From contig VZSF01006579.1 in assembly GCA_013398295.1 (NCBI GenBank), forward strand, positions 62,001 through 126,000: a DNA stretch of 64,000 nt, read 5' to 3'. The notes under the pieces are model-generated. The model worked only from the letters and a program-made list of their open reading frames with translations, was not told where the DNA came from and searched no databases. The position numbers were made by a program, and so were the translations under genes. Of the stretch, positions 1 to 11,600 are shown in pieces (position 1 is the first letter of the stretch; each line of letters starts with the position of its first letter). This DNA is from Chionis minor. Its lineage: Eukaryota > Chordata > Aves > Charadriiformes > Chionididae.

Positions 1-190
1 GGACTCGACTTGTGGTCTCACCAGGGCAGACAGAGTACAGGGGGAGGATGACCTCCCTCCACCTGCTGCCCACACTCCTCTTGATGCGCCCCAGGATGCC
101 TTTGGCCTTCTTGGCCACAAGGGCACATTGCTGGCTCATGGGCATCCTGTTGTCCACCAGGACTCCCAGGTCCCTCTCTGCAGAGTTGGC
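1..190 (-). mobile_element. CR1 LINE fragment (ORF2 3' region)
   Basis: Read on the minus strand this is the well-known CR1 ORF2 C-terminal stretch, with the phrases GACCTGGGAGTCCTGGTGG and AAGAAGGCCAAAGGCATCCT. It is cut by the window edge. Similarity to CR1 fades near position 190, just past CTCTGCAGAG. The open frames across it are decayed reverse transcriptase ORF, not host genes. The orientation matches the next CR1 piece at 403-621, but the two are separated by about 210 bp of non-CR1 sequence and overlap different parts of the element, so they are probably separate insertions. Confidence 0.85.
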
Positions 191-402
191 TGTTTCTCTC
201 TGTAGCCTTGTCAGATTTGTTGGATTTATTTAAAGTGCTACATATAGAGAGGCTCAGACTGTCTAGCCGCGCTGGGAATGCAGAGTTGCAGTGAAAGCTG
301 GCATGCATTTCCTGCATGAACACCAACAGGTCTCTTTCCAGGAGTGTAATAACTAATGCCCTCCTGAAAAATCTTCTGAAGGTATTGCCTTTTTTCATAT
401 AT
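191..402. other. unassigned spacer between two CR1 pieces
   Basis: This is ordinary AT-rich sequence with no coding, RNA or repeat signature that I recognise. It could contain a poorly conserved 5' continuation of the first CR1 copy. Confidence 0.4.
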
Positions 403-625
403 ATAGAATCACAGAATCACTTGGGTTGGAAGAGACCTTCACGATCATCGAGTCCAACCATAACCTACACTGCCAAAACCACCCCTAACCCATGTCCCTC
501 AGCACCACGTCGACCCGTCTTTTAAATACCTCCAGGGATGGCGATTCCACCACCTCCCTGGGCAGCCTGTTCCAATGCCTGATAACCCTTCCGGTAAAGA
601 AGTTTTTCCTGATATCCAATCTGAT
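403..625 (-). mobile_element. CR1 LINE 3' end
   Basis: Read on the minus strand, this shows the canonical CR1 3' region: a block including AACAGGCTGCCCAGGGAGG, then GGTATTTAAAAGACG, then TTGGACTCGATGATC, ending in the octamer-type tail GTGATTCTGTGATTCTATA. It looks little diverged, so it is a fairly young copy. It is 5'-truncated, as is usual for CR1, and is followed on its 3' side by a short TATATA tract. It lies downstream of the ASPN 3' end in the same orientation as that gene. Confidence 0.92.
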
Positions 626-2424
626 CTACATCAGGCTTGTCTTCTAACACAAGTCTGTGTTTAGAGATCATAGCTCTTCACGTATGACAACATAGCTATG
701 GCTAAAGAAGTCCATGATATAAACTAGATTGATGAAGAATGTACTCATTAGCTACTATTTTCAGTACCAATTGCTGCTTTCCTTGTGTTATTTGCTAGGA
801 AATGCTCTCCTTAGAAACTTCTTCAGAAGCCAGGAATAGAAAGATGATTGGTGCTCTGCAGATCTGTTTGGGGTTTTGTGTTTCGCTCAGTGGGTTTTTT
901 GTTTGTTTTTATTTTGCATTGAAGTGTTTTATGGAATTTCTGTTTACAAAAGCTGATCTTCAGTAAAAGCCTCCCCCGGACCACTCTCCTTCCTCTCCCT
1001 GTGTGGTTTTGAGTCTTAACAGCACAGCGGTGCTAATAAAATATTAAATACAAGGAAACCAAACAGATGAAAAAAATCAGGTGTTAGAGCTGATGCTTAT
1101 TACCTAGTGTACTTAGGGAGGTGGTAGACAGGCTGAGAGACCGGGAATTGCTTGATTTCTATCTAGTATTTTTTTCTGCTGCTAGTCTGTGTCATTTCTT
1201 GTAGATGCTTCAAATAAAGCATTGAATTTTTAACCTTGTGAAGAACAGCAGTGATAATTGATCTGCAAGGCGTGTAGATTTGGAAAAAGGATGAATAGAG
1301 AAAATGTCTAGAGAAGATTCAGAAAGGTATTTGTTTATGTCTGAATGTTTTGACATGAGCTATCATGTAATCAAACTTAAAGAATACTTGCATTTGTATA
1401 CTTATTTAATTTATTTTGAATCCCAATAGCAAATATACACTACATAGATATATAAAATACCCATTTTATACAGTACTGTCAGTATGAAGAATTCTGTGTG
1501 CTGACCTATGTAAGAAGTCAGGGCAGTTGAGTTCCAGCTATTTGCTTGCATTCAGCAATTTTAAGGTACTTACATTAATGAGGGATTCTTAACCCGTGTG
1601 ATGTCAAAATATAAAAGAATAAAAAATTAAATGAAAAACATGATTACAATTGTTATAGATAAAAGAAATGTTTGTGCTGGCCTAAAGGGAGTTTAATAAT
1701 CATTCCTATTAAGCTTGAAGCATATTATAAGTCTTGAATCCTACTTTTTCATGTTCAGAGTGCATCAAATTATATTGATAGCAAAATGTTGAAGGACATT
1801 TCCCTCTCAAAGTTGCAAGAAAAGATACCAAAGGTTTTTTGTGTGTTAGTTCTTGCTAGGAAACCCTCCTATATCTCGCTTACTAGATTATTAAAATATG
1901 TTCTAGTTTAGGGACAAAAGACCTCACAATAATGTACCTTTTTATTGCATCTTTGCTGATTATCAAAAAAGGCAAACAAGTTATCCTTGAAGTCAAGTAA
2001 TTTTAATTTTTTTTGCAACTCTTCTTACAACTTTTGTTGGCAGAGGAAAAGGTCGTTACTGTGGAAAAAGTCATTTCCACTTGATTTTTAGAGTTTATTT
2101 GAAAGAAAGAATATGTGAAAACTATGTGATGTAAGTAAAGAATTTAACATCTGTAATAGGAAACATCAAATACAGTTTCCAGTTGCACTTTCAAGAGTCC
2201 TTCCATAAGATATAAAGGCTTTTGTTTATTACTCAAATGTAGGTTGAACATTGTCAAGTAATACAATGGATCCTACTAATGTATTATTTCTAATTAGTTA
2301 CCTCTGAAATAGTAAATACTTTGTAAACTGGTTAAATAGTGTAAAATTAGCATTTTCCTGCAAATTTCAAGTATTGTAGAATTGATTTGGACAGCCTGCT
2401 TTTCTGAAATAACCAACTTTGGTA
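626..2424. other. ASPN 3' flank and probable 3' UTR
   Basis: This AT-rich DNA holds no recognisable coding exon. The part nearest the ASPN stop codon must hold the ASPN 3' UTR. Candidate minus-strand AATAAA signals are read from TTTATT at 2225-2230, 2094-2099 and 1941-1946. Which one is used cannot be decided from sequence. The rest holds only short homopolymer runs. Confidence 0.5.
2225..2230 (-). promoter_or_regulatory. ASPN: candidate polyadenylation signal for ASPN
   Basis: The minus strand reads AATAAA here, about 195 bp past the ASPN stop codon, and it is the first such hexamer downstream. Further hexamers at 2094-2099 and 1941-1946 are equally possible. In AT-rich DNA the hexamer alone is weak evidence. 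Confidence 0.3.
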
Positions 2425-2622
2425 TCACTTGAGGAAATTTCCAAGTTGCACGCTGTTTCTGGCTAAAATGCAACGGAACGTTGAAGGCTGAACCTCCCAG
2501 TACTTTACAGGATTATTGAAGAGGCTTATGCCACTGTATAACGCTTTCTTCTTTCTCCTTCCTGTTGGGCAGAAATCATTCACTCCCAGTTTTGCAATAT
2601 GATTAGAATGAAGGAAGACTAC
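2425..2622 (-). CDS. ASPN: ASPN coding exon 7 (C-terminal LRRs, ear repeat, stop)
   Basis: This exon carries 198 bp of coding sequence, with the TGA stop at 2427-2425. It follows the acceptor TTATTGCTGCAG. It encodes residues 307-371, including [19 protein letters not shown] and [19 protein letters not shown]. The two cysteines bound the C-terminal ear repeat of this family, and the protein ends VQLGNFLK. The conserved NNPVKYWE and STFRC motifs make the family call secure. Confidence 0.95.
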   Translation of the reverse strand, partial: VVFLHSNHIAKLGVNDFCPTGRRKKKALYSGISLFNNPVKYWEVQPSTFRCILARNSVQLGNFLK

Positions 2623-5600
2623 CTGCAGCAATAAGAAACAGTAAAATACAATAGTTAGTATGTAAATGAGAAAAATATCTAAACACTCAGTGGCATGTAG
2701 ATAACTGAGTTTTGCTATAAGATCAGTTGGATGCAGACCTGAATAGTAACAGAAATCAAAAATTTGTGTTAAGTCTTAAAAAAAGGTCTCCCTCTTGCAA
2801 CAGTCTCTCTCATAAAAAAAGTTATATGGTATTTTATCAGTGTGTTGTCAGAATAATTGGATTCTAATCTTATGGAACGTTCTTCCAAAATGCAATTTTG
2901 TATTCTCTTATAGTGAGAATTATAATGATGTGTTATTATATTCTCCCATAATGCAATTTTTCAGTGATTTTAACAAATTTTCAAAAGTAATCTCTAGAAA
3001 ACTTAATATTGGGAGAGATTTGTCAGTATGGTTATAGGAACAGATCAGTCTAATGCTGATGTAGCTTAAATTAGTAAAAACAAAAGGGCTTGCGAGAGCA
3101 GTTTAGAATTTGTGAAGTAAAATAATGTACGTTGACAAAAGAATCGTTTTGTTTCTATATGTAATTTTACATTACCTTGTAAGTTGATGTTTGGGTGCTT
3201 TTTTAAAAAAATATATATCAAAATATTTTCCTTTAATTGCAAGTGATATGAGAAGTAGAAAAAAAAGAAATTCAGAGATAATAAGCTTTTACCAAATAGC
3301 TTATCATGTGCTCTGTTATCTACGCATTTCTTCATGTTTCCCCAAGCTTTGTTTTGCTCTGTATCCTAAGGTATATGTCATCTTATAAAACGTATATGAT
3401 TTTAATTGCTATTTGAGAATTCAGGAAATAAATGTGCTTTGAAAGCATTTTATTGCAGAATTTAGCTAGTTCTAAACACAAATTTTAAAATCTTATCATT
3501 TCAGCCTCATAAATAATTTATTTTGGGTTTAAGACTTTTCGGCACGGGAATGGAAAAATTTCCACTCTGAGTCGCTAATATGGAAACTATAATAAACCTG
3601 TAACAACCTTCCTGGAAACATTTTCTAGGTTTAGCATGTTGTTTTCCTTTCTTTTCTAGGAAGTGTTCCTGCTGTTTCATCTTGTTTATTTCTTTAAGTA
3701 CATATACAATTTCAGGTTTTCCTAGTATGACACTCATGTCAAAATATATGTGACAGTTAAGGATTTTTTTTTTAATTATGTCCTGATCAGTATGGCAGTG
3801 TGAAAGACGACTTGTAACTACCAGAGTTTTCTATTAAGTTTAATATATGACCTGCAGATATTTCAGTTCGGGTAATCCAGGAGGAACTTTCTTGAGCTTA
3901 TTTTTTTCAAGGTGGATTTCACGTATACTTGGTATGTTGGCAAAACTTCCATTTTCCACATCTTTGATTTTGTTATTCCCAAGGCCTAGCCTAGAAATAG
4001 TACAAGGAACATTTAATTAAAGATTGAGATTCACAACAGCATAGAAGAACATAATTTTTATTTTTTTTTAAGCTTGCAATACACAGGAGTAGACAAGGGG
4101 AGGGGGGGAAGAACTGGGGAAAGATGAAATCTTACCTTTGATACAAAAAAAACCCCACCATTGATCAAACAAATATTTTTTCTTAATTTAATCTCCACTT
4201 AAAGGATAGCAGCTACCCTCATGTGAGCGATTGTCTGGTTTTGTGTGCAGTTTTTCTACTTTTGGTGGAAAGAGTTAAAATGATAAATATCAACCAATAT
4301 ACTTGGAAAAAATGACTCATGCCCTTTTATCAAATAGTATAGCTACAAAGTAAACTCACAGTAATAAGAAGTGTTGTTCTAATTAAATAGCCCAAGAGCA
4401 GTAAGTCTTGTAAAGAAATAGTTATATGTATAGTTCAGTCAAAAACTTTATATTTTAAAAATAAGCAGGACTACCTTCTTTCCTACTTCCACATTTTCCT
4501 TAATGTAGGTCTTAGTTAGATTTTTTGCTATAAGACTTCAGCCTGCGTTGCTAGGAAGATGATTCAGAAGGTGGAGGCACAGGTCGGTTTGGAGTTGCTC
4601 TTTCCACGCATCCTGCAATCCCCTTATTCTCCTTTCTCTCTTAATTTCTTCAGAAACTGCAGTTGGTATCTAAATGCAGTTCAGTAGGTCCTTTTTGATA
4701 GTAGTTTCTGTTACCAAATTCAAAATTCAGTGCTGCTCAGCCATATTTTCAGTGTACTTAGCTGGACATCACAGAAAGAACTTCCTTCTTTTGTCCTACG
4801 TCAGCGATGCGTTCCTCAGAAACATGCATTTTTTCTTAAACCCCATTGTATTTGGAAACAGATATCAAGTTGTTTCCTTCCCCAGCCACTGTATTTCTCT
4901 CAGGTGGTAAATTTATCTTCTCTTATAATTTACCAGTTTTCCCATGTGTTTGTATAAACAAGTCTCAAATTTCCCTTTTTGTGCCATCCTTTTGTATTTT
5001 TATTTGGGGTGTGCATGGAGTGTGTCCTTCCAGTACACTTAGGCCAAGCTATTAGGGCTCAAATCCTATGAATTTAGTTGCAAGGAAGGCATTCCGTTCC
5101 TTAAACAAAAATGAATTGCTGTTGCTGTATACCTCATTTTGGGGGGGTGATTTGTGAGATGAGCGACCAAGGAGTTAAAATGCCTGGGCCTCATAGGGAA
5201 CAGGCTAGAGAAAAGTACTGAAGGCTGTTGATAAATAATGTGACCTACAAAGGTTTGTATATTCCGAGTATGAGAAATATACGCAATCCTTAATTGAGGC
5301 ATATTACTACTAGCACGTTAAGCGATGCTCTAGAAAAGCCACGCTGTATTACACAACACCCGTGTGCCATGAGGTAAGAATTTATGACGTAATCAGAGAA
5401 TCAGAAATCAGAAGTATGTAAATCAGAATTTATTTTGTAATCAGAGGCTGTTCTTAACGTACCTTCTAGTGTGAACCATGGGCAAGACAGGTAGCAACAA
5501 GGCTGATGTTTGGGGTTTGGTTTTGGGTTTTTTTAAGTTTGATCTTACTTATAATAGTTCTTACTATAACACTTAAAAAATTTAATTTTTTTTCTCCCAT

Positions 5601-8600
5601 TAACAGGAGAAGTGTCAAATTAGAGATCCTGCCAGGTCTGACCTTTTGTCAAATGAAAGCATTCCGCCTGGGAATTTTACCTTTGGAGATCTTTATACCG
5701 GTTAAAATCTTCGAGTTCGATTGTTGTGATCTTATTGTCATCTAAATGAAGTTCTAGTAGACTGGAGGGTAATTCTGATGGAAAACAAATGCACAGTATG
5801 AGAAAAATCAGCCGACTTATTTTTGTTGGAATACTTATTATCTTCCAAACAACTTCTTTCCTTTGTGTTTAAGATTGGGTGAAGAATCTTGGGGGGGTGG
5901 GTGTCAGGAGCCTCTGCATTAAAGAAGTGGTTTAGGTACAAGTATGTTACTTGAAAAAAAAAAAATCATCAACATTATTTGGTTTAAAACAGTAACTTTA
6001 AAAAAAATTTAAGATGTGAAAGTGCATATGCTAATGTTATGATTTCAGAGTCCCAAAATTTTGTATAATTTTGCTAGCTTTCTTTACAGTGGCTTTCATT
6101 TAGTTTTGGTTAACCTGACAAAGATGTGTTCTTGTGTGGTACCAAATAGTCCCAAATCAGAACCGTCAGCAAAGGGAGCAGGAGGTGGAGAATCTTTTTT
6201 TTATAGTATCTTTTTAGTGAGGGCAGAGAAAGATAATCACAATTTCGAATTTCTATTTGCTGATCTTATATTCAGTTTTACTAGCATCTGTCTAGATGGC
6301 ACCCTGACACCAAGCAAGACAAACCACATGTTTCTGTTATATATTTCTAATATGGCTTAGGAGAGTGCTGCTCCCATTGCTATTTGCTGTTCCTTTACAA
6401 TACTGAAGAAAAGGGGGATGTTTTACAGTCGGACGTTATTCCAGTTGACATACTTTGGTGATCTTTGTCTAGATTTTTTTCCAGTTTACATACCAACTTA
6501 CAATTGGTAAGGTGCTGCTTGCATCTGAGTTACAGTATTAAGAGGGAAGACCTGTCCATTTTAGATTTTAGAGTGTGTTTTGTAAATTACTTTTCAAAAT
6601 CTTTTTTGTGACATTACATTCGCAGATAGAAGGATCTACAAACTTAGTTTCCATTTGTGTAGAATGTGTTCACCGTGAAATCCTGTTTGTGATGTGGTTA
6701 TGTATTTGGCACCACATATTGGACCTCATGCTGTGTTTCCTTATAGGAGAGTTCTCTCTAACAAAGACAAAATCTGAATAATTTAATGTATGGGTTTTTG
6801 TGAGAAGTGATAGGGATGGTGTTATGATGATGCCAGAAGAATGTCTCTTTTTGTGTGTGGTGGGGAGTGTTACCATAGGCATCCAGATAATTTCTGATAT
6901 TAAAATTACCTTAACAATTGAGGTGAGTTGGTTTTGTTTGCTATTGGGGTTTTTTTTAGTGTTCTCTTCTACAGGGATGCTTTTGCATATATGTCTACAA
7001 GAAACAAGTTCTTTATCTGAATGATCTAGAAATAAATTTCTTAGGGGCCAACATTGAGTTTCCCTGTAAGATAATGAATGATAAAAGATACGGTGTTCTG
7101 CATTGTTTCCTGCCTTTTTCTCTTAGCTAGTAATTTAGAGATGTTGAAAATAACGATAATTTGGTTAAATACTACGGTGACCTGCAAAAAATGCAGGTAG
7201 AGTGTTGTACTGAGTTCCTTCGTGCTACTTTTTCGTGTGTGGAGGTCGGTGATTTGAAAAGTTAGAGGTTTAATTTATTACTACCTCCAAATCACAGGTT
7301 AGTTGTTTTATAAAAGGAGTGATTTAATTTTTTAGTATGTTATGTTATGTTAAATTTAATTAAAATGTTAATATTAAACATCACTTAGCAAAATCCCATC
7401 AAAAGATGTATAAAGCACTGTATTGGGTTTTTCATTAAGGTGGTTGTATTGCAGAGCATCTTGAAACGATCAAAATTCTTTTTAGAAGTTTTTGAGTTTT
7501 ATTTTAAATGCATAAAGGATTAAGTGGGAATTCTGGTATTCCTTATGACGCAGATCAGATATGAGGAGGTTTATCCTTTTCTTTGTAAGGATTTTTGAGA
7601 GGCTGATGTGCAAGATGTGAAGTGACATCTTATTATCATTTTCTTGACATTGTTTCTCCCAAGAAGAGTCTCTGGATGGCTCGGAAAGAGGAGTGGGCTG
7701 CCTGACGGGGAGAAGGCAGGCGAGGGGCTGCAGCGCGAGCGTGCACACGTGCACAAGCACACATCTCACATGTGGACTAAGAGACGAAGTGCAAAATGAA
7801 AAATAAGGTAGAAGGTGGTTTGGTGGTTATGAGCAATACAAAGCAGAACTTAGGAACATTTTAATAATCATATAGATGTTAAGGCATTTTATTTAGCAGT
7901 ATACTGGTATAGGTGAAATAGAAAAGGTAAAACAAAGCATACCTTTAGGAATTGAAGTTAATTTTGCTTCTGCAATTCTTATATGATAGATATTTACTCC
8001 TTCAAAAGCCCCTGGCTCTATTCCGTCATTGTTAAGAGGATTTGCGCTCATTTCTGTCCAGGGAGGGGAAAAAAAGTATTTATAGCATAGGAATTTTGTG
8101 TATGGTAGACTGTTATAAACAGCTGATTTCTTTTCATTTATGACTTCTGATGTTTTAAGCATTTATTAATGTTTAGCTTTGATTACCCTTTCTGAGGGGT
8201 GGAAGTCACAGCTTTCAGTGAATAAAGGCTGGCTAACTTGGCCTGCAAGGTTACCAAAAACTTGACCTATGTAGCAACTTCCCATAGAAATTAAACTGTG
8301 AAAGATAGTTTCCACAGCATGGAATTGGGAGAATGTTTGAATGAATATTTGTATAATATGATAAATTTTTGATAAAGACATTTTCTTTTCTACTTAATTG
8401 GACTTACCTAAAACATGTAGAGACTTCATTCCTTTAAATGCATCCTTGTGGATTTTCTTAACCTTATTAGCATGAATTCTGAGCTCTGCTAAAGTTCTTG
8501 GTAGATTTGTTGGAATCTCGGTTAGCTGGTTATGTGACAAATACAGTCGTCGTAGCTTCTTTGTTGGTTGAAAGGCTTTTGGATGGATCTTGGATATTTT

Positions 8601-11600
8601 ATTGTTGTTCAAAGCCAGTGCCTTATGGGATATGGGAAGAGCAATACAAAGACAATTTCTTTATACAGGAACATTTTGATTATGAATTTTAAGTCATGAA
8701 TTTGATATAATTTAACAATTCAGTAGTTTAAATATTTAATTTTTCCATCATACCAAACTTTAGCACATTGTATACACTTTGGACACTCAAATTGACCGTA
8801 AAAAAACCAAAAAAGAACCTGGAACATCAACTAGAAGGTAGAGAAAAAGCAGTCAGAGCTAACAAGGTGGCAATGGATAATGAGAAGAATTGGCAAAACA
8901 ATATGTTTGTCTTTGCATATTTTGTGGATTCCATGGGGGTTATATTGGTTTTTATTATTGTTCCTTAATGCAGACAAATTCTCAAAACTCTGAATTTCAT
9001 CTTTTATTTTAGCATAATTCTGCAAAATAGAAGTCAGGTTTTTAATCTGATTTTCTTAAAAGTTAATATCTGTATATGACTGATGTACACAATTGACTTT
9101 CTATCTTATTTCCGATAATTTTTCAACTCCTGTGAATTCAAGTCTCTCTCTTCTGTACAGTACAATAGTCCTTTTGGGGGACATTTTTTTTTGTCCTCGG
9201 CTGCTATGTGTTATCAGAGAACTTGACATGAGTTACTACAGACAAAAAAAATGAATTATCTGAAATTATTTTGCATGTCAAATCACATCTATGCATTTCT
9301 ATATCTAGGCTGTTCTTTTTTTGTTTTCCTTTTGTACTTCTTTGAGCTAGCTGTTGGTAACTCGTCTGCTCACTGGAATTGTGGGGGAAAGAAAGTATAG
9401 CAAAACAGAATTAATCTTTTTTTCCCCAAAAAAAGATGAAGGGATAGCTTAAGGAAATAAACAGGAAATGCTCCTTCCTAATCCAAATTGCAATCTGTGC
9501 CTTCGCTAAGTAGACCAGTACTCAGACAAGCTGTACAAAGTAAACTTCGCTTTCATGAAAAATTTTGTTAGGCCTTGCCACAAATTAACTGATAAGAAAA
9601 ATCAAAACAGCTCAGACTTTTCAGTTATCACATAATTTAGTGGTGACTCTAATATATAATGTGGTGATTGCTGATGTGTTCCAGTGCCTTTCTCAGGCAC
9701 TGGAGGTTAGTTTTTATAGGATGTTCTATACTGAATATACACCACAGTCAGTGTAGTTACCCCTAACTTACTGGTGTGACCATTCTGTACGCAGACACGA
9801 GTCATTTGAGGGGAATTGGAAACACTTTGTTGCAAACAATAAATTGATATGGTTTGTATTTTTTTCTGTCCAAGCTTTACCCATAGTAATTAACAAGGTC
9901 ATTCATAAACACTTAGATGCAGTACTTTTTCAGTTCTTTCTCGGAAACCAAATATGACTGAAAAGTTTTTATGTTAGTTTAGTGTGTGTTTCATGTTTTT
10001 CTGATGCGGAATAGAATGTCTTTAATTTGCTATAACTCATGAAATGAATTTGTTGTTTTTACAATGAAAACTTCAAAATTGTCAATGTGCATTGATAGCG
10101 GATCTAGAGTGACATCTTACGAAATAAGTATTCCAAAAATGATTTAATCTAGCTTTCCAGGCCTCTGAGACTCTCTTATTTTCTGTCATTATAAAATGGG
10201 ATTATTGTGTACTGTAAATATCTAGATTTATCAGTTGCTAGTGATACTTATTTTAAAGCTTGTCGCTATGTGCATACTTGAGTGTATTGAGAAATAGTAG
10301 TAAAGCACCTGACTTTTTCAGTAATTCAGTGTTGGTCTGTTTTTGGGTCAGTTGGATTTGTAACGTTAGTTTCAGTGGTGTATGTGTTAGTTGTATGCTG
10401 CGTGCTTTTGAAAATACCCTCAGAAAATAATCTCATTCTCTTGTGAGCTTAAGTTCTTTCTGCTATTTTTTACACTAAACAGATACAAAAGGTGTACTTG
10501 TCTTACAGCCTTTAAAATGTCGGCAGTGTTTCTGTGCGTACTAAGGACTGAATAAATCTTGAGGATCTTTTTGGCAAGATACATATGGTACATATTCTGG
10601 TTGTTGTAGAAAGCAGCATAGTTCTTATAGCTCAAATTTGCTTCTTACTATGTGGGAGCAGTCAAATATGCAGGCATTAGGCTGTATTTTTATGGATAGC
10701 ATTGGAGAAGAAAAATACCATTTATATTTTTAAAGTATCAAAATATTTGATTGCTAAATAAGATTTCAAACTTGGAAAATAGCAAGCTTACATAAAGTGA
10801 TGTGAGTCCTTGGAGATCGTTTTCCTTGACCTCTTTAATTTTGTTGTTTTGAAGGTCAATCATACGCGTATCTGGTGGAATGTTGCGAGGTATTGATGTC
10901 AAACCTGTTTAAGTACGTGAGATAATCAGAAGCATTATGTGCCTGTATATAAGTCCAAAGGAATTGACTGTTAAACAGCAAAACACAGTAAGATTGTTGG
11001 TGATTACGATGGGAAATAAAATATGAATAGCCACAAAGGAAAGGGCAGAAGGGAATTTTAGCTAATGAGAGGAACTAATTGTGTAAGAAGGTATGGCAAA
11101 GTTGTGTGGATAGTTTCAGGAGGAACTGCTTCTACACCTGACCATGAAAAGCTTGAATGGGGCGCTCATTGCAGATTCCTCACGTCCGTGAAACAAGCAG
11201 CCTCAGAGCACCCCTTGTTCTACAGGGAAAACCGCTGGAAGTCCCAGGGAAGTTCCTGGAGAAAGCAGCTTTCGCAGGGCCCGGACAGGGCTGTTGCTGT
11301 GGCTTTCTGGGATTTCCGCCCAGTGCTTGAATGCGCCTTTCTGTCTCCACGCTGCCCTATCCGTCACACTGGCACGGTTGCTTGTGTAGCCATATGGTTA
11401 ACGTCAGGGCTGCGAAATGTATTCTTGGTAAAAAGGGGACAAAAGATGGCCTTCCAGCTGCCTTAATTGCCAGCTGTATAAATTCCCCAATCCCGTTAAT
11501 TATTCAGTCACAAAAACACTTCAGTTCATGCCGCCTGAGATCCTGAATCAGCAGAAGAGACTAGCAAGAGATAGTAACTTTCTTTTCAGTGGAAATGCTG

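Noticed and set aside
18..398. 126-codon minus-strand frame as a gene
   Set aside because: It reads through the CR1 fragment at 1-190; it is decayed LINE sequence.
4674..5055. Overlapping plus-strand frames in an ASPN intron
   Set aside because: Three frames are open over the same AT/CT-rich stretch, as expected by chance; no protein features.
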